DNA from: HGM05232 sp036661515
GTDB lineage: Bacteria; Bacteroidota; Bacteroidia; Bacteroidales; Muribaculaceae
Assembly (NCBI GenBank): GCA_036661515.1
Contig: JAVWYO010000052.1
Span: 1-13,737, forward strand
Direction: 5' to 3'
Length of the DNA: 13,737 nt
Shown here: in pieces, positions 1 through 5,318 of the stretch
Layout of the letters: each line of letters begins with the position of its first letter
How positions within the stretch are numbered: the first letter of the stretch is position 1
Translations under genes and position numbers: made by a program
The notes under the pieces: generated by a model
Databases searched by the model: none
What the model was told of the DNA's origin: nothing
The model's input: only the letters and a program-made list of their open reading frames with translations

Positions 1-7
1 GGTTGAT

Positions 8-307
8 ATGGACGTAAAAATTAAAGCAATTCATTTTGATGTATCTGAAAAGTTGGTTACCTTTATTAATAAGAAGGTTGAAAAGATATGTCGTCATATT
101 GAAGGTTCAGTAGATGTAGAAGTAACGTTGAAGGTTGTAAAGCCAGAAACGACAATGAATAAAGATGCAGGAATAAAATTTATTTCACCAGCCTATGGCG
201 ATTTGTTTGCATCAAAGACTGCCGATACCTTTGAAGAGGCAATTGATATTTCTCTTGAAGCAATAGAAAAACAGATTGAGAAGCAGAAAGAGAAAGCTAA
301 GAAATAG
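8..307 (+). CDS. hpf: Ribosome hibernation promoting factor, short form (HPF/RaiA/YfiA family)
   Basis: The 99-residue protein has the single-domain architecture of short HPF/YfiA proteins. These bind the 30S decoding region of idle ribosomes in stationary phase or stress and favour inactive or dimeric ribosomes. Family signs in the sequence are the MDVKIKAIHFDVSEKL opening (first beta strand and start of helix 1), the EVTLKVVKPETTMNKDAGIK strand-turn-strand, and a closing helix (about residues 74-99) that becomes strongly Lys/Glu-rich. It lacks the C-terminal dimerisation extension of long HPF. The ATG at 8 gives the full expected domain, and only 7 upstream bases are visible, so promoter and operon partners cannot be judged. 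The stop is TAG. A rho-independent terminator follows about 20 nt later and separates it from the tRNA/tuf unit. From memory, this gene commonly precedes the tRNA-tuf cluster in Bacteroidales. The family call is firm; the regulation is not visible. Confidence 0.93.
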   Translation: MDVKIKAIHFDVSEKLVTFINKKVEKICRHIEGSVDVEVTLKVVKPETTMNKDAGIKFISPAYGDLFASKTADTFEEAIDISLEAIEKQIEKQKEKAKK

Positions 308-328
308 GATAATTTGACAGCGAATAGT

Positions 329-370
329 GGGAGGTTCATCTCGTTTTCATATTTGAGCCTCCCTTTTTTT
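329..370 (+). terminator. Rho-independent terminator of hpf
   Basis: GGGAGGTTC (329-337) pairs with GAGCCTCCC (355-363) as nine base pairs with one G-U wobble. A run of seven T follows (364-370). The loop is about 17 nt and AU-rich. It lies just past the hpf stop and should insulate hpf from the downstream tRNA/tuf promoter. Confidence 0.88.
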
Positions 371-486
371 ATGTTAAAATAGGCGTTTTGGAATGATATA
401 TGTAGCTAAAGGTATAGCTTAGCAAAAGAAAGAAGCTTGAAATGCGGAAAATGCGGATAAAAAGTGAAAAAATAAGATAAATAAAT
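371..486. other. AT-rich intergenic spacer between the hpf terminator and the tRNA/tuf promoter
   Basis: No ORF or RNA gene is recognisable here. Two small features are visible: a weak inverted pair AGCTA (404-408) / TAGCT (415-419), and a perfect tandem 9-mer AAATGCGGA at 440-448 and 449-457. The 9-mer pair lies 30-50 nt upstream of the promoter's -33 element. It could be a protein-binding site or simple slippage; nothing in the sequence decides this. Confidence 0.5.
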
Positions 487-516
487 TTTGCCGATAAAAA
501 ATATTGTGTAACTTTG
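487..516 (+). promoter_or_regulatory. Bacteroidota-type sigma-ABfr promoter for the tRNA-tuf operon
   Basis: TAACTTTG (509-516) matches the Bacteroides -7 consensus TAnnTTTG exactly. TTTG (487-490) upstream matches the -33 element, with 18 nt between the two. Transcription should start near 520-525, about 40 nt before the first tRNA. It is the only consensus match I found in any intergenic region of the window, so it may drive everything from tRNA-Thr at least through tuf. A small hairpin, CCTAT (532-536) / ATAGG (544-548), lies in the predicted leader before the tRNA. Confidence 0.8.
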
Positions 517-561
517 CACCCGCTTGATACTCCTATTGGAATGATAGGTGAAGAGAGAAAC

Positions 562-635
562 GCCTCTTTAGCTCAGTTGGCCAGAGCACGTGATTTGTAA
601 TCTCGGGGTCGTTGGTTCGAATCCGACAAGAGGCT
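562..635 (+). tRNA. tRNA-Thr (anticodon TGT)
   Basis: The gene is 74 nt with a complete cloverleaf. The acceptor GCCTCTT pairs with AAGAGGC, the D stem is GCTC/GAGC, the anticodon loop is TTTGTAA with anticodon TGT, the T loop is TTCGAAT and the discriminator base is T. No CCA is encoded, as usual in Bacteroidota. The anticodon stem CGTGA/TCTCG has a U-U mismatch at 29-41. It reads ACA and some other ACN codons. It is first in the four-tRNA run ahead of tuf and is presumably released from the tRNA-tuf precursor by RNase P and 3' processing. Confidence 0.96.
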
Positions 636-669
636 CAGAAAAGATCTTAGAATTGATAGAAACAAAATA

Positions 670-752
670 GGGCAAATACCAGAGTGGCCAAATGGGGCAG
701 ACTGTAAATCTGCTGGCTTACGCCTACGGTGGTTCGAATCCATCTTTGCCCA
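670..752 (+). tRNA. tRNA-Tyr (anticodon GTA)
   Basis: The gene is 83 nt and has the long variable arm of class II tRNAs (a GGC-TTAC-GCC hairpin). The acceptor GGGCAAA pairs with TTTGCCC, the anticodon stem-loop is GCAGA-CTGTAAA-TCTGC with anticodon GTA, the T loop is TTCGAAT and the discriminator base is A. It decodes UAU and UAC. It lies 34 nt after tRNA-Thr and 9 nt before tRNA-Gly, consistent with one multicistronic tRNA transcript. Confidence 0.97.
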
Positions 753-761
753 CGCAAGTTT

Positions 762-834
762 GCGGAAGTAGCTCAGTTGATAGAGCATCAGCCTTCCAAG
801 CTGAGGGTCGCGAGTTTGAGCCTCGTCTTCCGCT
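762..834 (+). tRNA. tRNA-Gly (anticodon TCC) with altered elbow pair 19-56
   Basis: The gene is 73 nt. The acceptor GCGGAAG pairs with CTTCCGC, the anticodon stem-loop is TCAGC-CTTCCAA-GCTGA (anticodon TCC, reading GGA/GGG), and the discriminator base is T. All helices are intact. The D loop is AGTTGATA instead of AGTTGGTA, so position 19 is A (base 780). The T loop is TTTGAGC instead of TTCGAGC, so position 56 is T (base 817). The nearly invariant tertiary pair G19-C56 thus becomes A19-U56. The other four tRNAs in the window keep G19 and C56. The gene looks functional, not decayed. Confidence 0.95.
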
Positions 835-843
835 CTAAAATTT

Positions 844-915
<72 letters not shown>

Positions 916-967
916 CAAGAAAGTATAAAAAATAAAAGTTAATCATTTAATCAAAAATAATTAAGTT

Positions 968-2155
968 ATGGCTAAAGAGAAATTTGAAAGAACCAAGCCA
1001 CACGTTAACATTGGTACAATTGGCCACGTTGACCACGGTAAAACTACTTTGACAGCAGCTATCACAACAGTGTTAGCAAAAAAAGGTCTTTCAGAGCTAA
1101 AGTCTTTCGACCAGATTGACAATGCTCCTGAAGAAAAAGAAAGAGGTATAACAATTAATACTTCACACGTAGAATATCAAACAGCAAATCGTCACTATGC
1201 ACACGTTGACTGTCCTGGACACGCCGACTACGTAAAGAACATGGTAACTGGAGCTGCACAAATGGACGGAGCTATCATTGTTGTAGCAGCAACAGATGGT
1301 CCTATGCCACAAACACGTGAACACATTCTTCTTGCACGCCAAGTAAATGTTCCAAAAATCGTAGTATTTTTGAACAAATGCGATATGGTAGACGATGAAG
1401 AGATGTTTGAGCTTGTTGAAATGGAAATGCGCGATTTACTTTCTTCTTACGAATATGATGGTGATAATACTCCAATTATCCGCGGTTCAGCACTTGGTGC
1501 ATTGAATGGTGAAGCACAATGGGAAGAGAAAGTAATGGAACTAATGGATGCTGTAGATACATGGATTCCACTACCTCCACGTGATGTTGATAAACCATTC
1601 TTGATGCCAGTTGAAGACGTGTTCTCTATCACAGGTCGTGGTACAGTAGCAACAGGTCGTATTGAAGCAGGTATTATAAAGGTAGGTGAAGAAGTACAAA
1701 TCATTGGTCTTGGCTCGGATATGAAATCAGTAGTAACTGGTGTTGAAATGTTCCGTAAGTTACTTGATCAAGGTGAAGCAGGAGATAATGTAGGTTTATT
1801 ACTACGTGGTATCAATAAAGAAGACATCAAACGTGGTATGGTAATCTGTCACCCAGGAAAAGTACATCCACATTCTAAATTCAAGGCACAAGTTTATATC
1901 TTGAAGAAAGAAGAAGGTGGACGTCACACACCATTCCACAATAATTATCGTCCACAGTTCTATATCCGTACATTGGATATAACAGGAGTTATTACACTTC
2001 CTGCAGGAGTTGAGATGGTAATGCCAGGTGACCACGTAACAATCGAAGTTGAACTACTTAACCCAGTTGCATGTGACTTAGGTCTTCGTTTTGCAATTCG
2101 TGAAGGTGGTAGAACAGTAGGTTCAGGTCAAATCACAGAGATATTGCCAGATTAA
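968..2155 (+). CDS. tuf: Translation elongation factor EF-Tu
   Basis: EF-Tu is the GTPase that delivers aminoacyl-tRNA to the ribosomal A site. The 395-residue length is normal for the family. All GTP-binding motifs are intact: GHVDHGKT (19-26, P loop), RGIT (59-62, switch I), DCPGH (81-85, with catalytic His85), NKCD (136-139) and SAL (174-176). Domains 2 and 3 follow, with the conserved RGTVATGRIEAG and GLRFAIREGGRTVGSGQ segments. The ATG at 968 gives the standard MAKEKFERTKPHVNIGTIGHVDHGKTT start. The 52-nt leader after tRNA-Thr is A/T-rich with no Shine-Dalgarno match, typical of Bacteroidota. The gene sits between tRNA-Thr(GGT) and tRNA-Trp, so its mRNA is probably cut out of a tRNA-bearing transcript. 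It is the only tuf here; whether a second copy exists elsewhere cannot be seen. Confidence 0.99.
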   Translation: MAKEKFERTKPHVNIGTIGHVDHGKTTLTAAITTVLAKKGLSELKSFDQIDNAPEEKERGITINTSHVEYQTANRHYAHVDCPGHADYVKNMVTGAAQMDGAIIVVAATDGPMPQTREHILLARQVNVPKIVVFLNKCDMVDDEEMFELVEMEMRDLLSSYEYDGDNTPIIRGSALGALNGEAQWEEKVMELMDAVDTWIPLPPRDVDKPFLMPVEDVFSITGRGTVATGRIEAGIIKVGEEVQIIGLGSDMKSVVTGVEMFRKLLDQGEAGDNVGLLLRGINKEDIKRGMVICHPGKVHPHSKFKAQVYILKKEEGGRHTPFHNNYRPQFYIRTLDITGVITLPAGVEMVMPGDHVTIEVELLNPVACDLGLRFAIREGGRTVGSGQITEILPD

Positions 2156-2185
2156 TCGTAAAGATTATCTAAAAATAGAATAAAC

Positions 2186-2211
2186 GTCGGTTGCAGGCAA
2201 CTGTAACCGAC
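2186..2211 (+). promoter_or_regulatory. GNRA-capped RNA hairpin between tuf and tRNA-Trp
   Basis: GTCGGTTGCAG (2186-2196) pairs with CTGTAACCGAC (2201-2211) over 11 bp with one G-U. The loop is GCAA, a GNRA tetraloop. No T run follows (the next bases are AAAATA), so it is not a standard terminator. It lies 30 nt after the tuf stop and 5 nt before tRNA-Trp. It could protect the tuf mRNA 3' end, be a processing site, or bind a protein. Confidence 0.75.
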
Positions 2212-2216
2212 AAAAT

Positions 2217-2289
2217 ACAGGAATAGCTCAGTTGGTAGAGCACTGGTCTCCAAAACCAGGTGTCGGGAGTTCGAGCCTCTCTTCCTGTG
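2217..2289 (+). tRNA. tRNA-Trp (anticodon CCA)
   Basis: The gene is 73 nt with every helix intact: acceptor ACAGGAA/TTCCTGT, D arm GCTC-AGTTGGTA-GAGC, anticodon arm CTGGT-CTCCAAA-ACCAG (anticodon CCA) and T arm GGGAG-TTCGAGC-CTCTC. The discriminator base is G, as expected for bacterial tRNA-Trp, and no CCA is encoded. It lies between tuf and secE, with only 17 nt from its 3' end to the secE start codon. Processing would therefore split the operon into tuf and secE-onward messages. Confidence 0.97.
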
Positions 2290-2306
2290 CTAAGCTAAAA
2301 ACGCAA

Positions 2307-2507
2307 ATGAAAAAATTGAAACTAATTACGGATATTCAAGAATCTTATAGCGAACTCGTTTATAAGGTGTCTTGGCCAACCAAGAGTCAATTGGTAAATA
2401 GCAGTGTTGTCGTGATGATTGCTTCCATAATAATCTCACTGATAATACTTGTCATGGACCAGGTAATAGACCACATAATGCACTTTATTTATGGCTTAGG
2501 CGTATAA
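2307..2507 (+). CDS. secE: Preprotein translocase subunit SecE
   Basis: SecE is the small integral membrane subunit that clamps SecY in the SecYEG protein-export channel. The predicted protein is 66 residues, in the usual range for single-span SecE. An N-terminal amphipathic segment leads into the diagnostic VSWPT motif (residues 21-25). One hydrophobic membrane span follows (about 34-50, VVVMIASIIISLIILV). I chose the ATG at 2307 (MKKLKLITDI). The reading frame stays open back to an ATG at 2232, but that start lies inside tRNA-Trp and would add 25 residues unlike SecE. There is no promoter and almost no leader (17 nt after the tRNA). It is followed by nusG after 32 nt, the classic secE-nusG pairing. 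Confidence 0.95.
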   Translation: MKKLKLITDIQESYSELVYKVSWPTKSQLVNSSVVVMIASIIISLIILVMDQVIDHIMHFIYGLGV

Positions 2508-2539
2508 ATAAGGATTAAATTAATCAAAGTAGAGATTCA

Positions 2540-3091
2540 ATGGCTGAAGGAAAAAAGGAATGGTATGTGCTACGCGCAATATCAGGTAAAGAGGGTAAAG
2601 TAAAAGAACTGCTTGATGCAGTAATTAAGAATACCGATCTTGGAAAATATGTTTCTCAAGTATTGATACCTACGGAGAAGGTCTATACAACGCGAAATGG
2701 AAAAAAGGTTCTAAAAGAAAGGAATCTTTATTCAGGTTACGTGTTTGTTGAGGCTGACCTTCAGGGTGAAGTAATTCACGAGTTGCGTAACACTACTAAT
2801 GTTATAGACTTCTTAGGAGGTAAGGGTAAAGGCAGTAAGCCAGAGCCATTACGAGCTTCAGAGGTTCAACGAATGTTAGGTGCTGCCGATGAGCAACAGG
2901 AGACTGGCGATGCAATGCAAAATGATTACATCGTTGGCGAGACTGTAAAGGTCAATTATGGACCTTTTAATGGTTTCACTGGTGTTATAGAGGAAGTTAA
3001 CAATGAGAAGCGCAAGTTGAAGGTGATGGTCAAAATATTTGGCAGAAAGACTCCACTTGAGTTGGAAAATTCGCAAGTAGAACGGGAATAA
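2540..3091 (+). CDS. nusG: Transcription termination/antitermination factor NusG
   Basis: NusG is the universal elongation factor that binds the RNA polymerase clamp and affects pausing, Rho action and transcription-translation coupling. The 183-residue protein is close to the E. coli length. The NGN domain spans roughly residues 6-115, with EWYVLRAISGKEGKVKELL and the conserved RNLYSGYVFVEADL (61-74). A Gly/Lys-rich stretch GGKGKGSKPEP (93-103) and an acidic linker follow. The C-terminal KOW domain is at about 132-162 (VGETVKVNYGPFNGFTGVIEEV), then FGRKTPLELENSQVE. The ATG at 2540 yields MAEGKKEWYVLR, directly at the NGN start. It is co-oriented with secE, with a 32-nt gap that has no Shine-Dalgarno match, and with rplK 62 nt downstream. 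Confidence 0.98.
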   Translation: MAEGKKEWYVLRAISGKEGKVKELLDAVIKNTDLGKYVSQVLIPTEKVYTTRNGKKVLKERNLYSGYVFVEADLQGEVIHELRNTTNVIDFLGGKGKGSKPEPLRASEVQRMLGAADEQQETGDAMQNDYIVGETVKVNYGPFNGFTGVIEEVNNEKRKLKVMVKIFGRKTPLELENSQVERE

Positions 3092-3094
3092 AAG

Positions 3095-3125
3095 TTTCGG
3101 TGGTTGCGCACTGATAATTCCGAGG
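3095..3125 (+). promoter_or_regulatory. Possible structured leader upstream of rplK (candidate L1 autoregulatory site)
   Basis: In the 62-nt nusG-rplK gap, TTTCGG (3095-3100) can pair with CCGAGG (3120-3125), two of the six pairs being G-U. The enclosed segment contains TGCGCA and CTGATAAT. In many bacteria L1 represses the rplK-rplA message through a short stem with purine-rich internal loops that mimics its 23S rRNA site. The position fits this, but the resemblance is loose and the pairing is weak. Treat it as a candidate only. Confidence 0.3.
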
Positions 3126-3153
3126 TATTTTAACATATCAAAACAGAAACAAA

Positions 3154-3597
3154 ATGGCTAAAGAAATTGCTGGACAGATCAAATTGCAGATAAAAGGTGG
3201 AGCAGCAAACCCTTCACCCCCAGTAGGTCCTGCTTTAGGATCTAAGGGTATTAACATCATGGAGTTTTGCAAGCAATTCAATGCCCGCACTCAAGACAAG
3301 GCAGGCAAAGTATTGCCAGTTGTAATTACTTATTATGTAGATAAGAGCTTTGACTTTATAGTAAAGACTCCTCCAGTAGCTGTACAGTTATTAGAGGCAA
3401 GTAAGGCAAAGAAAGGTTCAGCAGAACCTAATCGTAATAAGATATCAGAATTGTCATGGGATCAGGTAAAGACGATTGCAGAAGACAAGATGACGGATTT
3501 GAACTGTTTTACTTTAGGCTCTGCCATGAAGATGGTTGCCGGGACAGCGAGAAGCATGGGTATCACTGTAAAGGGTTCGTTCCCTGAAAATAATTAA
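3154..3597 (+). CDS. rplK: 50S ribosomal protein L11 (uL11)
   Basis: L11 binds the GTPase-associated region of 23S rRNA at the base of the L7/L12 stalk. The 147-residue protein has the expected two domains. The N-terminal domain (about 1-72) carries the Pro-rich helix ANPSPPVGPALGSKGINIMEFCK (18-40); Pro22, Pro23 and Pro26 correspond to the segment contacted by thiostrepton-type antibiotics. The C-terminal rRNA-binding domain ends in the conserved GTARSMGITVKG. The ATG at 3154 gives the normal MAKEIAGQIKLQIKGGAANPSPP start; the leader before it is A-rich with no Shine-Dalgarno. rplA follows after 12 nt, so the two are certainly co-transcribed and probably translationally linked. Confidence 0.98.
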   Translation: MAKEIAGQIKLQIKGGAANPSPPVGPALGSKGINIMEFCKQFNARTQDKAGKVLPVVITYYVDKSFDFIVKTPPVAVQLLEASKAKKGSAEPNRNKISELSWDQVKTIAEDKMTDLNCFTLGSAMKMVAGTARSMGITVKGSFPENN

Positions 3598-3609
3598 AAC
3601 TTCAATGAA

Positions 3610-4305
3610 ATGAGTAAACTGACAAAGAATCAAAAGTTAGCTTTAGGAAAGATTGAAGCTGGGAAAACTTACACATTAAAGGAGGCAGCAGAAACAGTAA
3701 AAGAAATAACTTTTACAAAGTTTGATGCTTCATTAGATATTGATGTACGTCTTGGTGTAGATCCTCGTAAGGCAAATCAAATGGTAAGAGGTGTCGTATC
3801 ACTTCCTCATGGAACAGGCAAGCAGGTAAAGGTGTTAGTGCTATGTAGTGCTGATGCAGAAGCTGCAGCAAAGGAAGCAGGGGCTGACTACGTAGGTCTT
3901 GACGATTATATCGCCAAAATCAAAGGTGGTTGGACTGATATCGATGTAATTATTACGCAACCTGCTATAATGGGAAAATTGGGAGCTTTAGGACGTGTAT
4001 TAGGCCCACGAGGTTTAATGCCTAATCCAAAGAGTGGAACGGTTACTCCAGATGTAGCAAAGGCAGTAAAAGAAGTAAAACAAGGTAAAATCGACTTCAA
4101 AGTTGATAAGAATGGAATAGTACACGCCTCAATAGGAAAAGTATCTTTCACGACAGAGCAAATAAAAGATAATACAAAGGAATTTGTTAATGCTTTGCTC
4201 AAGTTGAGACCTGCTACCGCCAAAGGCACGTATCTAAGGAGTGTTTATCTTTCAAGTACTATGAGTCCTGGTCTAAAGATCGAGACAAAATCTATCGAAG
4301 AATAA
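3610..4305 (+). CDS. rplA: 50S ribosomal protein L1 (uL1)
   Basis: L1 forms the mobile L1 stalk that helps move and release E-site tRNA, and in many bacteria it represses its own operon. The 231-residue length is typical. Visible family signatures are the N-terminal YTLKEAAETVKEITFTKFDASLDIDVRLG, the PHGTGK segment, and the central domain II motif LGALGRVLGPRGLMPNPKSGTVTPD. The C-terminal KGTYLRSVYLSSTMSPGLKIE closes the fold. The ATG at 3610 gives MSKLTKNQKLALG, a normal start. A minimal upstream reading frame, ATG AAA TGA at 3605-3613, overlaps this start codon. The gap to rplK is 12 nt and to rplJ 17 nt. Confidence 0.98.
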   Translation: MSKLTKNQKLALGKIEAGKTYTLKEAAETVKEITFTKFDASLDIDVRLGVDPRKANQMVRGVVSLPHGTGKQVKVLVLCSADAEAAAKEAGADYVGLDDYIAKIKGGWTDIDVIITQPAIMGKLGALGRVLGPRGLMPNPKSGTVTPDVAKAVKEVKQGKIDFKVDKNGIVHASIGKVSFTTEQIKDNTKEFVNALLKLRPATAKGTYLRSVYLSSTMSPGLKIETKSIEE

Positions 4306-4322
4306 TTAATGATTAGAAGAAA

Positions 4323-4847
4323 ATGAGAAAGGAAGATAAAACCATAATAATAGACCAAATAGCTAAGACTCTTAAAGAGTACAGCTGTTTATATTTAACG
4401 GAGACCACAGGTCTCAATGCAGAGAAGACAAGTGATTTGCGTCGTGCTTGTTCAAAGGCTGATATAAAGTTGTTTGTTGTGAAAAACACACTACTTCAGA
4501 AGGCAATGGAGCAAAGCGATATAGATTATTCAGGTCTTTATCCCGTATTAAAAGGTTCAACATCGTTGATGCTAAGCAACATCGGTAATGCACCCGCTAA
4601 ATTAATCAAGGATTTCTGTAAAAAAGGTGATACATTACCTGCGTTGAAAGCTGCATTTGTAGAAGAATCAGTTTATGTAGGTGCTGACCAACTTGATACA
4701 CTTGCAAGCATAAAGAGCAAGAACGAGCTTATTGGAGATATTATTGCATTGTTGCAATCTCCAGCTAAGAATGTTATTTCGGCTCTACAAGGTTCAGCAG
4801 GTGGCAAGTTACACGGAATACTTGAAACTTTATCAAACAAAGAATAA
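4323..4847 (+). CDS. rplJ: 50S ribosomal protein L10 (uL10)
   Basis: L10 anchors L7/L12 dimers to the ribosome and binds 23S rRNA beside L11. The 174-residue protein has the rRNA-binding N-terminal domain, MRKEDKTIIIDQIAKTLKEYSCLYLTE through VVKNTLLQKAM. The central YPVLKGSTSLMLS region follows, then a C-terminal helix (about 130-174, SKNELIGDIIALLQSPAKNVISALQGS) that recruits L7/L12. The ATG at 4323 fits the family start. Only 17 nt separate it from rplA, so there is no room for the long L10 leader found upstream of rplJ in enterobacteria and Bacillus; any such control would have to lie inside rplA. A five-codon upstream frame (4309-4326) ends over this start codon. rplL follows 36 nt downstream. 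Confidence 0.97.
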   Translation: MRKEDKTIIIDQIAKTLKEYSCLYLTETTGLNAEKTSDLRRACSKADIKLFVVKNTLLQKAMEQSDIDYSGLYPVLKGSTSLMLSNIGNAPAKLIKDFCKKGDTLPALKAAFVEESVYVGADQLDTLASIKSKNELIGDIIALLQSPAKNVISALQGSAGGKLHGILETLSNKE

Positions 4848-4883
4848 AATAAATACAAAACAAACAATTAAATCATACAAAAA

Positions 4884-5255
4884 ATGGCAGATTTAAAAGC
4901 TTTTGCAGAACAATTAGTTAACCTTTCAGTAAAGGAAGTAAACGAACTTGCTCAAATTTTGAAGGACGAATATGGTATCGAACCTGCTGCTGCAGCTGTT
5001 GCAGTTGCTGCTGGTCCTGCTGCTGCCGCAGCCGTTGAAGAAAAATCATCTTTTGATGTAGTATTGAAAGGTGCAGGTGCAAGCAAGCTTGCAATTGTAA
5101 AATTAGTTAAGGAACTTACAGGTCAAGGTCTAAAGGAAGCTAAGGACTTAGTTGACGGAGCACCAAGCGTAATCAAAGAAGGTTTAGCTAAGGCTGAAGC
5201 TGAAGGTTTGAAAAAACAATTAGAAGAAGCTGGAGCTGAAGTTGAACTTAAATAA
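4884..5255 (+). CDS. rplL: 50S ribosomal protein L7/L12 (bL12)
   Basis: L7/L12 is the multicopy stalk protein that recruits translational GTPases and stimulates their GTP hydrolysis. The 123-residue protein has its three classic parts. The dimerisation domain is about 1-33 (MADLKAFAEQLVNLSVKEVNELAQILKDEYGI). A flexible Ala/Val-rich hinge follows (34-52, PAAAAVAVAAGPAAAAAVE). The globular C-terminal domain (55-123) includes KLAIVKLVKELTGQGLKEAKDLVDGAP, the factor-binding surface. The ATG at 4884 is preceded by an A-rich leader with no Shine-Dalgarno. Two consecutive RNA hairpins follow the stop codon. They are likely to hold rpoB expression below that of this protein, which is needed in several copies per ribosome. 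Confidence 0.99.
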   Translation: MADLKAFAEQLVNLSVKEVNELAQILKDEYGIEPAAAAVAVAAGPAAAAAVEEKSSFDVVLKGAGASKLAIVKLVKELTGQGLKEAKDLVDGAPSVIKEGLAKAEAEGLKKQLEEAGAEVELK

Positions 5256-5256
5256 T

Positions 5257-5277
5257 ATTGCCTGATTTTCAGGTAAT
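5257..5277 (+). promoter_or_regulatory. Compact hairpin immediately after rplL
   Basis: ATTGCCTGA (5257-5265) pairs with TCAGGTAAT (5269-5277) as nine pairs with one G-U, around a TTT loop. It begins one base after the rplL stop and has no T run after it. It could act as a 3' end stabiliser or a processing site, or help the terminator-like hairpin that starts 2 nt later. Confidence 0.65.
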
Positions 5278-5278
5278 T

Positions 5279-5318
5279 AGGTTAAGAATCCTCTTTCAAG
5301 TTGATTCTTAACCTTTTT
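5279..5318 (+). terminator. Terminator/attenuator between rplL and rpoB
   Basis: AGGTTAAGAATC (5279-5290) and GATTCTTAACCT (5303-5314) form a perfect 12-bp stem with a 12-nt loop. The stem runs into TTTTT (5314-5318). This is terminator geometry, though the stem is AU-rich and the T run is short, so partial read-through is expected. A partial attenuator at the same place between rplL and rpoB is well known in E. coli; here the role is inferred from position and structure. No consensus promoter is visible between it and rpoB, so rpoB and rpoC must depend on read-through or an unrecognised promoter. Confidence 0.78.

Noticed and set aside
573..788. 71-codon minus-strand open frame across the tRNA cluster
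   Set aside because: It is antisense to three tRNA genes. Its translated Ser/Arg-rich sequence is the kind of spurious protein produced by reading tRNA complements.
2232..2306. Longer N-terminus for secE starting inside tRNA-Trp
   Set aside because: The added 25 residues are translated from the tRNA and a short spacer; the family start fits the ATG at 2307.
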